Below are positions 1 through 6,419 of a stretch of 6,419 bases of DNA, one piece after another. Origin of the DNA: Lachnospiraceae bacterium UBA3814 (GTDB lineage Bacteria; Bacillota; Clostridia; Lachnospirales; Lachnospiraceae); NCBI GenBank assembly GCA_002368575.1, contig DFEA01000064.1:14516-20934 (forward strand), written 5' to 3'. The notes below the pieces were generated by a model that was not told the origin of the DNA, searched no databases, and worked only from the letters and a program-made list of their open reading frames with translations. Each line of letters opens with the position of its first letter. The first letter of the stretch is position 1. The position numbers and the translations under genes were made by a program.

Positions 1-504
1 ACCCACGACCAGGAGGAGGCGCTCACCATGTCTGACCGGATAATAGTCATGAACATGGGCATCATCCAGCAGATGGGCACCAGCCAGAGCATCTATGACG
101 AGCCCCAGAACGCCTTTGTTGCGGATTTCATAGGGGACAGCAATATCATAGACGGCATTATGGTAAGGGACTGCCTGGTCAGGATCCAGGATGTGGATTT
201 TGAATGCGTCGACGTGGGCTTCAGTGAGAACGAGCCTGTGGACGTTGTAATAAGACCGGAGGATCTTAACATAGTTGAAAAGGATGAGGGCTATATAAAC
301 GGTCTGGTGCGCTCCATAATATTCAAGGGAGCCTTTTACGAGATAACCGTGGAAAACAGGGACTATGAATGGGTGATACAAAGCGTCAATCCCGCAAATC
401 CGGGTACTGAGGTCGGTCTTACCATCCTTCCGTCCAATATTCAGATAATGCATAAGCCCCATTCCGAGGATGCGAGGGTAATAAAGGGGGGTGAATATGA
501 ATAA
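1..504 (+). CDS. potA: Spermidine/putrescine-type ABC transporter ATP-binding protein PotA, C-terminal part
   Basis: This is the C-terminal 167 residues of the ATPase that powers a polyamine-type ABC importer at the inner face of the membrane. Reading is open from base 1, so the gene begins upstream; the ATG at 28 is internal. The fragment opens with THDQEEALTMSDRI, which contains the switch (H-loop) histidine at fragment residue 2. It continues with the family-typical segment IYDEPQNAFVADFIGDSN. Residues from about 60 to the end match a TOBE_2-type regulatory domain, including VVIRPEDL. Family members are usually about 350-380 residues, so roughly the first 200, with Walker A, Q-loop, signature and Walker B, lie outside. 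The stop codon overlaps the start of the permease gene, indicating translational coupling. Specificity for polyamines is inferred from the whole cassette; the ATPase alone could serve a related importer. Confidence 0.93.
   Translation, partial: THDQEEALTMSDRIIVMNMGIIQQMGTSQSIYDEPQNAFVADFIGDSNIIDGIMVRDCLVRIQDVDFECVDVGFSENEPVDVVIRPEDLNIVEKDEGYINGLVRSIIFKGAFYEITVENRDYEWVIQSVNPANPGTEVGLTILPSNIQIMHKPHSEDARVIKGGEYE
483..491 (+). promoter_or_regulatory. Ribosome binding site for potB that favours the ATG start
   Basis: A purine run AAAGGGGGG lies five bases before the ATG at 497. An in-frame GTG at 491 could also open the frame and would add two residues, but it overlaps this run and has no room for its own Shine-Dalgarno sequence. 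The ATG at 497 is therefore preferred. The site lies inside the end of potA, as expected for coupled translation. Confidence 0.6.
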
Positions 505-1315
505 GAGATCCCTCCTTGCGGGGCCCTACATCCTCTGGATCACGGGCTTTACGGTGATACCGCTCTGCATCATCATCAAATATGCCTTTACCTCAAGGGA
601 CGGCGGCTTTACGGCTGAAAATATCCTTGCGATGTTTACGCCGGTGCATTTGAAGGCCATGACGTTCTCGACACTGGCGGCAGTCATCTGCACGCTGATC
701 TGTATCCTGTTATCGTATCCGCTGGTGATGGCAATAAGACGCCTCGGGCTCAGAGGAGGGAGCTTTTCCGTATTCATACTTATCCTCCCGATGTGGGTGA
801 ATTTTATCCTGAGGCTCTTAGCGTGGCAGATGATCCTGTCAAATAACGGGATACTCTCCATGATCCTTGAAAGACTGAGGCTGCCGGCGTGGGACATATC
901 CAATTCAAAGACCGCCATAATCATCGGGCTTGTTTATGACTATCTGCCGTATATGGTGCTTTCGCTGCACAATTCGATAGACGAGATAGAGGATGATCTT
1001 ATAGAGGCCGCAAGGGACCTGGGAGCGAACGGGCTGAGGATATTTTTCAGGATAATACTGCCATTATCTGTGCCGGGGCTTTTAAGCGGCATAGTAATGG
1101 TATTTGTTCCGTCAATGACCTCCTTTGTCACCGCGAATGTCTTAGGTGGAGGAAAGCAGCAGCTCATAGGCAATGTGATAGAGGAGGAGTTCATGGTGAC
1201 CATGAACTGGAATCTTGGCTCAGGGCTCTCGGTCATTCTTATGGTCTTTGTTCTCATAAGCATGACCTTTACCGCAAGGAACGATGATCCCGGGAGTGAA
1301 TCAAAGGTATGGTAG
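497..1315 (+). CDS. potB: Spermidine/putrescine-type ABC transporter permease PotB
   Basis: This integral membrane protein of 272 residues is one of the two permease subunits that form the transport channel with PotC. Several strongly hydrophobic stretches are visible, near residues 8-30, 56-80, 90-112, 138-158, 195-212 and 243-258, consistent with a six-helix BPD_transp_1 (MetI-like) fold. The cytoplasmic EAA loop that docks on the ATPase is clear at about residues 170-190: EAARDLGANGL followed by FFRIILP. Length fits the family (about 270-285). The start is placed at ATG 497 because of the preceding purine run; a GTG at 491 is the alternative. The gene overlaps potA by 8 bases and potC by 7, indicating one translationally coupled transcript. 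The polyamine assignment rests on the four-gene set and the PotD-like binding protein. Confidence 0.92.
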   Translation: MNKRSLLAGPYILWITGFTVIPLCIIIKYAFTSRDGGFTAENILAMFTPVHLKAMTFSTLAAVICTLICILLSYPLVMAIRRLGLRGGSFSVFILILPMWVNFILRLLAWQMILSNNGILSMILERLRLPAWDISNSKTAIIIGLVYDYLPYMVLSLHNSIDEIEDDLIEAARDLGANGLRIFFRIILPLSVPGLLSGIVMVFVPSMTSFVTANVLGGGKQQLIGNVIEEEFMVTMNWNLGSGLSVILMVFVLISMTFTARNDDPGSESKVW

Positions 1316-2106
1316 ACAGATTTAAGAATTTTATATGCAGATCCTACATCGCCGTGATCATGTTCTTCCTTTATGCGCCGATCCTCGTGCTGATCGTCTC
1401 TTCCTTCAACGCGTCAAGGTCGAGAGTGATCTGGGGCGGCTTTACCCTCAGGTGGTATGTGGACGTTTTCAGCTCAAGAAGCATAATGGAGGCGCTTTAT
1501 ACGACTCTTGCCATCGCCTTCCTTTCCTCCCTCATAGCAACCCTCATCGGGGTCACGGGAGCCATAGGTATATCGGCCATGCGACTTAGAAATTACAAAA
1601 TAGTCATGGCGTTTACCAATATCCCGATGCTGAATGCCGATATAGTTACGGGAATATCGCTTATGCTGTGGTTCGTAAAGTTCATGCCGCTCGGCTTTTC
1701 ATCGATACTGCTTTCACATGTGACGTTCAATATACCATATATCATACTGAGCGTGATGCCAAAGCTTCAGACGCTGAACGTAAGCATTTATGAGGCGGCG
1801 ATGGATCTCGGGGCAAACAGGGTATACGCCTTTTTCAGGATCGTGCTCCCTGAGCTTACAGAGGGGATAATAGCAGGCTTTATCATGGCCTTTACGATAT
1901 CGATGGATGATTTTGTGGTAACGTACTTTACCAAGGGAGCAGGGGTCAATACCCTTTCCACCATGATATACGGGGAGCTTAGAAAGGGCATAAGGCCCGA
2001 GCTTTATGCGCTCTCCACTCTTATTTTTGCGGCTGCGCTCATCGTTCTTATCATTGTGAACATATTCACGGAAAGAAAGCCGGAAAAAAGCAGCGGCAGG
2101 CTTTAG
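1309..2106 (+). CDS. potC: Spermidine/putrescine-type ABC transporter permease PotC
   Basis: This is the second permease subunit (265 residues), partner of PotB in the membrane channel. Hydrophobic segments lie near residues 13-33, 63-90, 98-122, 130-150, 187-206 and 234-253, giving the usual six helices. The EAA motif that contacts PotA is at about residues 162-181, reading EAAMDLGANRVYAFFRIVLP. The SMDDFVVTYF stretch after it is typical of PotC. The length is normal for the family. The ATG at 1309 overlaps the end of potB by 7 bases. Only a weak AAAGG three bases before it could act as a ribosome site, so translation probably depends on ribosomes finishing potB. The C-terminus is short, charged and presumably cytoplasmic. 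Confidence 0.92.
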   Translation: MVDRFKNFICRSYIAVIMFFLYAPILVLIVSSFNASRSRVIWGGFTLRWYVDVFSSRSIMEALYTTLAIAFLSSLIATLIGVTGAIGISAMRLRNYKIVMAFTNIPMLNADIVTGISLMLWFVKFMPLGFSSILLSHVTFNIPYIILSVMPKLQTLNVSIYEAAMDLGANRVYAFFRIVLPELTEGIIAGFIMAFTISMDDFVVTYFTKGAGVNTLSTMIYGELRKGIRPELYALSTLIFAAALIVLIIVNIFTERKPEKSSGRL

Positions 2107-2121
2107 GAAGTATTTCCAAAC

Positions 2122-2129
2122 AGGAGGAG
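2122..2129 (+). promoter_or_regulatory. Strong ribosome binding site for the GTG-initiated potD
   Basis: AGGAGGAG lies about nine bases before the GTG at 2139. It is the strongest Shine-Dalgarno sequence in the window and supports the non-ATG start, because the protein then begins directly with a lipoprotein signal peptide. A strong site here fits the need for binding protein in excess over permease. Confidence 0.7.
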
Positions 2130-2138
2130 AAGATTACT

Positions 2139-3188
2139 GTGAATAAAACAATTACAGGTGCCATGATCCTGATCTGTCTTCTGGCAGCGCTTACGGGCTG
2201 CGCGAAGGGAGAGCCGGAGAATTCGCTTACGGTCTTTAATTATGGTTTGTACATTGATGAGAGCGTACTCAGCCAGTTTGAGGATGAGACCGGGATCAGG
2301 ATAAAGTATGAGGAAGCGCCCACACCTGAGGAGCTGTATACAAAATACAAATCAGGGGCAATAAAATACGATGTTCTCTGCACCTCGGAATATATGCTTC
2401 AGAGGCTCATAAATGAGGGCGAGCTTAAGGAGATCGATTTTTCGGATATGCAGAATGTTTCCGATATAGGGGAGGAATACTGGGAATTCACCAGGTCCTT
2501 TGACCCGGAGAACAAATATGTAATGCCCTATTTCTGGGGGACCGTCGGTCTTTTGTATGATAAGACGAAGGTCCATGGGGATATAAGCTCCTGGGATGTG
2601 ATCTTTAACGGCGAGTATGCCGGAGACTTTATCATGCCCAACAGTATGCGTGACGCCTATGCCACGGCCCTGAAATATCTGGGCTATTCGTTAAACACGA
2701 CCGACGAGGGAGAGCTCAGGGAAGCACAGGAGCTTTTGCTGTCCCAGAAAAAGGACGTTTCGGCCTATCTTGTGGATGAGGCAAGAGACGAGGTCATCGC
2801 CGGAAATGCCGCAATGGCCGTGGTGTATTCGGGTGAAGCCTACTATGCCTACGAGGAGAACCATGATTTTGCCTATTGTCTCCCGGAGGAGGGGACGAAT
2901 CTGTGGATCGACTGCTGGGGCGTCACACGGCACTGTGAAAATGTGGAAAACGCAAAGAAATTCCTTGATTTTCTCTGCAGAGAGGATATAGCCTGGGCAA
3001 ATTATGAGGAAGTGAAGTATGCCTCTCCGGTGAAGTCCGTCATGGCAAGGATGAGCGAAGAGGGCCTTGCCTCCGACGCGATCAACCCCTCACCCGAAAA
3101 GCTTGCAAAATGCGAGGTGTTCATCCAGCTTCCCGAGGAGACGACAGATCTTTTAAGCAGCCTCTGGAAGGAGCTGAAGGCTCAATAG
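2139..3188 (+). CDS. potD: Spermidine/putrescine-type ABC transporter substrate-binding lipoprotein PotD
   Basis: This 349-residue extracellular binding protein captures the substrate and delivers it to PotB/PotC. It starts at GTG 2139 behind a strong ribosome site. The signal peptide has a basic start (MNK), a hydrophobic core and a lipobox LTGC; Cys21 would be lipidated and anchor the protein to the membrane. The rest is a class I polyamine-type binding fold: VFNYGLYID near 32-40, PYFWGTVGLLYDK at 130-142, MRDAYATALKYLGYS at 170-184, NLWIDCWG at 254-261, and KYASPV at 293-298. Compared with remembered E. coli PotD, Trp256 and Asp258 match the Trp/Asp pair contacting the substrate amines, and Tyr294 matches another contact. 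Tyr appears where E. coli has Trp at about positions 35 and 230. Polyamine binding is therefore likely, but the exact amine is not determined. Confidence 0.92.
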   Translation: MNKTITGAMILICLLAALTGCAKGEPENSLTVFNYGLYIDESVLSQFEDETGIRIKYEEAPTPEELYTKYKSGAIKYDVLCTSEYMLQRLINEGELKEIDFSDMQNVSDIGEEYWEFTRSFDPENKYVMPYFWGTVGLLYDKTKVHGDISSWDVIFNGEYAGDFIMPNSMRDAYATALKYLGYSLNTTDEGELREAQELLLSQKKDVSAYLVDEARDEVIAGNAAMAVVYSGEAYYAYEENHDFAYCLPEEGTNLWIDCWGVTRHCENVENAKKFLDFLCREDIAWANYEEVKYASPVKSVMARMSEEGLASDAINPSPEKLAKCEVFIQLPEETTDLLSSLWKELKAQ

Positions 3189-3192
3189 GGGA

Positions 3193-3208
3193 TCCGGAGG
3201 CTTCCGGA
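3193..3208 (+). promoter_or_regulatory. Short GC-rich hairpin between potD and moaA, overlapping the moaA ribosome site
   Basis: TCCGGA at 3193-3198 and TCCGGA at 3203-3208 can pair as a six-base stem with a four-base loop (GGCT), followed by G and then TTTT at 3210-3213. This resembles a minimal intrinsic terminator. The 3' arm also supplies the GGAG at 3206-3209, the best-spaced Shine-Dalgarno sequence for the moaA ATG at 3217. Folding could therefore reduce readthrough into the cofactor genes, lower moaA translation, or do neither. The stem is short and the T-run brief, so strong termination is doubtful. Confidence 0.35.
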
Positions 3209-3216
3209 GTTTTGGT

Positions 3217-4176
3217 ATGAAGGATCAGTTCAACAGAGAAATATATTACATGAGGGTCTCGGTAACGGACCGCTGTAATTTCCGCTGTACATATTGCATG
3301 CCGTCAAAGGGCGTAAAATATGCTCCGCCCGAGGAGCTTCTGACCTTTGATGAGATAAGGACCGTCTGTGAGGAGGCGGCAGTGCTTGGCATCAGGAGGA
3401 TAAAGCTTACCGGAGGCGAGCCCCTCATGAGGCCCGGGCTTCATGAGCTGGCGGCGATGCTTTCAGAGCTTGCCGGCATTGAACAGGTGACCTTAACGAC
3501 AAACGGATCCCTGCTTGGCGGGAAGCCCGAATTACTGAAAAAGGGTATGTTAAACGGGATAAATATAAGCCTTGACACCATGGATCCGGTGCGATTTCGG
3601 AAAATGACCGGAACCGGTGAGCTTAAAGAGGTGCTTAAGGGGACTGAGCTCGTCCGGAAGGCAGGCATACCGTTAAAGCTCAATACCGTTCTTTATCCGG
3701 GGGATGACTGGAAGAGCGTACTGCGCTTTGCGGGGGAAGAGGCTGTAGATATACGCTTCATAGAAATGATGCCTTTGGGAAGAGGCCGGGAATACGCCGG
3801 GGCTTCCAGGGAGGAGGTCCTTTTGTATATTAAGGAGCATTACGGAAGCCCGGTAAGAGAGAAAGACACCCCCGGCAACGGACCGGCAGAGTATTACAGG
3901 GTGCCGGGCCTTAAGAACCGCATAGGGATCATAGCTCCGATACACGGCGTTTTCTGCGAAAGCTGCAACAGGATACGTTTAAGTGCCACAGGAAAGCTGA
4001 AGCCCTGCCTGTGCTACAGGGAAACGGCCGATATAAGATCGGCACTGCGTACCGGTGGGCGGGAGTATGTCCGGCAGAAGCTTAAGGAGACGATAGAGGG
4101 AAAGCCTGAGGCTCATGCCTTTAACGAATATGACAGGATAACCGAGAAAAGGCTGATGGCAAGTATAGGCGGGTAA
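3217..4176 (+). CDS. moaA: GTP 3',8-cyclase MoaA (radical SAM, first step of molybdenum cofactor synthesis)
   Basis: This cytoplasmic radical SAM enzyme converts GTP to 3',8-cyclo-7,8-dihydro-GTP, which MoaC then turns into cyclic pyranopterin monophosphate. The N-terminal cluster motif CX3CX2C is at Cys20, Cys24 and Cys27 (DRCNFRCTYCMP). The SAM-binding GGEP segment is at about residues 66-69, and TLTTNGSLL is at 92-100. The second, GTP-binding cluster is marked by Cys247, Cys250 and Cys264 (FCESCNRIRLSATGKLKPC). The protein ends in the Gly-Gly tail (residues 318-319) needed by MoaA for activity. At 319 residues it is complete and of normal length. The start at ATG 3217 is followed at once by the usual family opening. 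It lies 28 bases after potD and 22 before moeA, so it probably belongs to the same transcript as moeA and the following fused gene. Confidence 0.96.
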   Translation: MKDQFNREIYYMRVSVTDRCNFRCTYCMPSKGVKYAPPEELLTFDEIRTVCEEAAVLGIRRIKLTGGEPLMRPGLHELAAMLSELAGIEQVTLTTNGSLLGGKPELLKKGMLNGINISLDTMDPVRFRKMTGTGELKEVLKGTELVRKAGIPLKLNTVLYPGDDWKSVLRFAGEEAVDIRFIEMMPLGRGREYAGASREEVLLYIKEHYGSPVREKDTPGNGPAEYYRVPGLKNRIGIIAPIHGVFCESCNRIRLSATGKLKPCLCYRETADIRSALRTGGREYVRQKLKETIEGKPEAHAFNEYDRITEKRLMASIGG

Positions 4177-4198
4177 AAGGGAAGCGGCAGGAGACGGA

Positions 4199-5413
4199 AT
4201 GAGAAAAAGTGACTATAAAGAGGCTTCGGAAATACTCCTTGAAAATATCACCCCTGTTAAGGCCTGTCCTGTCAGAACGGAAAACGCCTTCGGAAGGATA
4301 CTTGCGGAGGCTGTGACCGCAAAGGAAAACGTGCCGGATTTTCGGAGATCACCCTATGACGGCTATGCGTTCAGGGCAGCCGATACGGAGAAAGCCTCCC
4401 CGGAGAGCCCTGTAAAGCTCAGGGTCACTGAGAGGCTTAAGGCCGGTCAGGTGCCGCGCGGAAGGGTCGATCAGGGGACCGCGGTACGGCTGATGACCGG
4501 GGCAATGATCCCTGAGGGAGCGGACGCTGTCTGCAAATATGAGGATACAGTCTTTACCGGGTCTGAGGTTTATGTAAAAAGGGCGTACAGTCCCGGAGAA
4601 AACGTTATCTCAGAGGGAGAGGATATTAAAAGAGGCGATTTCCTGTCAGCTGTCGGGGACCGTGCGGACGCGGGCCTGCTGGGTGCCGCGGCCTCCCTTG
4701 GGCTATCGGAGCTTAAGGCGTACAGGAGGCCGGTTGCGGCTTTGTTTTCAACAGGTGATGAGATCTGCGAGACAGATGAAGAGTTAAAGCCCGGAAAGAT
4801 AAGAAACTCAAACAGATATATCATTTCGGCGGCGCTTGAGGCCATGGGCATCGATACCGTGTACCTTGGAAATGCCCGGGATGAAATGAAAGAGCTTTTA
4901 AGTCTGCTGGAAAAGGGAGAGGGAGAGCATGATATACTGATCTCGACGGGCGGAGTGTCTGTCGGTGATTACGATCTTGTTCCCGAAGCAATGGAAAAGG
5001 CCGGCTACAGGATACTTGTCAGAGGGGTCGATATGAAGCCGGGTATGGCCTGCGCCTACGGGCTGAAGGCCGGTAAGCTCATGCTCGCCCTTTCCGGAAA
5101 CCCCGCCTCGGCGCTCACAAACCTTCAGTGCGTATGCGCACCAGCCTTAAGAAGACTTGCGGGAATGCGCGTATTCCGGCACAGGCTCATGAAAATGAAG
5201 CCGAAAGAGGCTTATCACTGGAGGGGGAGCTGTGTGAGGTTTATAAGGGGGAGACTTGAGTACGAGGAGGGACAGGTGCTCTTATCAAATTCCGGAGAGC
5301 AGGGAAACATTGTCATAAGCTCCGCGATAGGCTGCAACGCATACGGGATGATACCCGGGGAGGTGCTTATTCCCGCAGGCGGGCTTATAGAGGGATTTAT
5401 GACGGATATATAA
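4199..5413 (+). CDS. moeA: Molybdopterin molybdenumtransferase MoeA
   Basis: This 404-residue cytoplasmic enzyme inserts molybdate (or tungstate) into adenylylated molybdopterin to give active cofactor. The N-terminal region carries SPYDGYAFRAADT (residues 51-63), the family's DGYA active-site segment. It also has RLMTGAMIPEGADAVCKYED (about 97-116) and GEDIKRGD (140-147). The central MoCF/MogA-like domain shows FSTGDEI (183-189), STGGVSVGDYD (249-259) and LSGNPASALTNL (298-309), covering the pterin-binding loops. A C-terminal beta-barrel domain follows from about residue 330. Length is as expected. The ATG at 4199 has AGGAG at 4189-4193 in good spacing. It sits directly after moaA and 32 bases before the MobB-MoaC gene. 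Clostridia may hold MoeA paralogues; whether this copy favours molybdenum or tungsten cannot be read from the sequence. Confidence 0.95.
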   Translation: MRKSDYKEASEILLENITPVKACPVRTENAFGRILAEAVTAKENVPDFRRSPYDGYAFRAADTEKASPESPVKLRVTERLKAGQVPRGRVDQGTAVRLMTGAMIPEGADAVCKYEDTVFTGSEVYVKRAYSPGENVISEGEDIKRGDFLSAVGDRADAGLLGAAASLGLSELKAYRRPVAALFSTGDEICETDEELKPGKIRNSNRYIISAALEAMGIDTVYLGNARDEMKELLSLLEKGEGEHDILISTGGVSVGDYDLVPEAMEKAGYRILVRGVDMKPGMACAYGLKAGKLMLALSGNPASALTNLQCVCAPALRRLAGMRVFRHRLMKMKPKEAYHWRGSCVRFIRGRLEYEEGQVLLSNSGEQGNIVISSAIGCNAYGMIPGEVLIPAGGLIEGFMTDI

Positions 5414-5424
5414 CGGATATATAA
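5402..5424 (+). repeat. 11-base tandem duplication across the moeA stop codon
   Basis: ACGGATATATA occurs at 5402-5412 and again at 5413-5423, each followed by A. The first copy encodes the last residues (TDI) and the TAA of moeA. The second copy lies after the stop and is shifted out of frame with it. This looks like a small slippage duplication; no function is evident. Confidence 0.6.
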
Positions 5425-5445
5425 GAAGACCACCCGGAGATATTT

Positions 5446-6419
5446 ATGAAACCTTTGGTGTTTGGCATTTCCGGATATTCCGGAAGCGGAAAAACTACTC
5501 TTGCCGAAAAGCTTATACCGATCCTTAAGGAGCACGGGCTCAGGGTGTTCGCAGTCAAGCACGACGGACACGAGCTTGAGCCTGATACCGAGGGAAAGGA
5601 TTCCTTCCGGCTGAGAAAGGCAGGGGCGGATACGGTCTTTATCTCCTCAAAAAGCGTATCCGCAAGGATAAGTGAAGGAGAAATGCCTCTCAGGCAAATG
5701 CTTGAGGAGTCCGGGGACTGTGACATAGTACTTGTGGAGGGCTATAAATATGCCCGGATAAGAAAGCTGGGAATTGCCGCGAAAAATACCGGCTACCGCC
5801 TGCCCTGCGCGGTATCGGAGTACGAGGCCCTTGTCACGGATGACAGGGAGGGGCTTGAGGCCGTACTTAAAGAGGAGATCCGGTGTCCGGTATTTGATAT
5901 CGATTCCGCGGAGCCCATAGCTGATTTTATAGTAAACGCATTAAATAAATTCGTTTCCTGTACAATGGAGGGCAGGCTTTCCGGGACGGAGACAGAGGAC
6001 GGAAAAAAGGAGCTTACACATTTTGACGGGGAAGGAAACGCCATCATGGTGGACGTTTCTGAAAAGGCGGCTACGGAAAGAAAAGCCACGGCCCGGGGAA
6101 GGGTTCTTATAAACCGTGCTACCTTTGAGCTTATAAGGGACGGGAACATAAAAAAGGGCGACGTGCTTTCAGTTGCGCAGATCGCGGGCATCATGGGGGC
6201 CAAGCATACCTCCCGGCTCATTCCCTTATGCCATCCCGTGGTCACGGACTCCACGCAGGTGAGGCTTAGGCTCAATGAGAACGACTTAAGCGTCGAGATC
6301 GAGGCTGTAGTCGGCTGCACCGGGAAAACAGGGGTCGAAATGGAGGCGATATGCGCCTGCTCCGTCGCCGCGATGACTGTTTATGATATGCTGAAGGCAG
6401 TACAGAGGGACATAAGGAT
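5446..6419 (+). CDS. mobB/moaC: MobB-MoaC fusion: MobB-type GTPase domain joined to cyclic pyranopterin monophosphate synthase, 3' end outside window
   Basis: One frame stays open from ATG 5446 (GGAG at 5436-5439) to the right edge, giving 324 residues without a stop. Residues 1 to about 165 are MobB-like: P-loop GYSGSGKTT (10-18), VKHDGHELEPDTEGKDSFRL (32-51) and VEGYK (97-101). MobB is a GTP-binding accessory protein that aids nucleotide attachment to Moco and contacts MoeA and MobA. A short polar linker follows (about 166-185). Residues 186 onward are MoaC, the enzyme converting MoaA's product to cyclic pyranopterin monophosphate. Visible MoaC motifs are LTHFDGEGNAIMVDVS, LIPLCHP with His263, GKTGVEMEA, and YDMLKAVQ with Asp314 and Lys317, matching E. 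coli MoaC His77, Asp128 and Lys131. The final lysine of the active site and about 25 residues should lie beyond the window. An internal ATG at 5965 lacks a ribosome site, so separate MoaC translation is less likely. Confidence 0.9.
   Translation, partial: MKPLVFGISGYSGSGKTTLAEKLIPILKEHGLRVFAVKHDGHELEPDTEGKDSFRLRKAGADTVFISSKSVSARISEGEMPLRQMLEESGDCDIVLVEGYKYARIRKLGIAAKNTGYRLPCAVSEYEALVTDDREGLEAVLKEEIRCPVFDIDSAEPIADFIVNALNKFVSCTMEGRLSGTETEDGKKELTHFDGEGNAIMVDVSEKAATERKATARGRVLINRATFELIRDGNIKKGDVLSVAQIAGIMGAKHTSRLIPLCHPVVTDSTQVRLRLNENDLSVEIEAVVGCTGKTGVEMEAICACSVAAMTVYDMLKAVQRDIR

Noticed and set aside
28..504. Treating the ATG at 28 as the start of a small complete gene
   Set aside because: The frame is open upstream to base 1 and those codons encode THDQEEALT, a conserved part of PotA, so the ATG is internal.
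1335..1589. An 84-codon plus-strand open frame inside potC
   Set aside because: It is out of frame with potC, which has intact transmembrane segments and EAA motif; the alternative protein has no coherent features.
3189..3216. Moco riboswitch upstream of moaA
   Set aside because: The gap is only 28 bases, far too short for the roughly 100-base or longer structured aptamer.
5470..5484. TCCGGA-TAT-TCCGGA hairpin near the start of mobB, same arms as the potD-moaA hairpin
   Set aside because: It is explained by repeated Ser-Gly codons in the conserved P-loop (SGYSG), so a separate regulatory role is not supported.
5215..5726. Two overlapping minus-strand open frames across the moeA-mobB junction
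   Set aside because: They are antisense to well-supported genes, overlap each other in different frames, and show no ribosome site or known motifs.
5793..6320. A 175-codon open frame on the minus strand
   Set aside because: It lies fully opposite the MobB-MoaC coding frame, which carries clear conserved motifs. The minus-strand protein is Ser/Thr-rich with no recognisable domain, as expected of an antisense shadow.

Overview
The window looks like a chromosomal segment from a Gram-positive anaerobe of the Clostridia, most plausibly Lachnospiraceae-like. This is inferred from strong purine-rich AGGAGG-type ribosome binding sites, one-strand gene packing with overlaps or very short gaps, heavy use of AGG/AGA (Arg) and ATA (Ile) codons at roughly balanced GC, a lipoprotein-type solute-binding protein, and Firmicutes-like versions of PotD, MoaA and MoeA. 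The species cannot be named from this sequence alone. All genes are on the + strand, and no promoter, RNA gene, mobile element or CRISPR array is visible.

Bases 1-3188 hold an ABC importer of the spermidine/putrescine type: the C-terminal part of the ATPase PotA (cut by the window's left edge), the two permeases PotB and PotC, and the lipid-anchored binding protein PotD. potA/potB and potB/potC overlap by a few bases, and potD follows after 32 bases.

Bases 3217-6419 hold molybdenum cofactor (Moco) genes. moaA makes the first committed step from GTP, and moeA inserts molybdate into molybdopterin. The last gene is one uninterrupted reading frame joining a MobB-type P-loop GTPase domain to a MoaC domain; it runs off the right edge just before its expected end. 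MoaA and MoaC act consecutively (GTP to 3',8-cyclo-7,8-dihydro-GTP to cyclic pyranopterin monophosphate), MoeA acts late, and MobB is an accessory factor for nucleotide-modified Moco. moaD, moaE, mogA/moaB and mobA are not in the window.

The two modules are separated by only 28 bases. That gap contains a short GC-rich hairpin whose 3' arm includes the likely moaA Shine-Dalgarno sequence. All seven genes could therefore be co-transcribed, with the hairpin as a possible weak terminator or translational brake. The most notable observations are the MobB-MoaC fusion and the close physical link between polyamine-type uptake and Moco synthesis. Nothing in the window points to a wholly new system.
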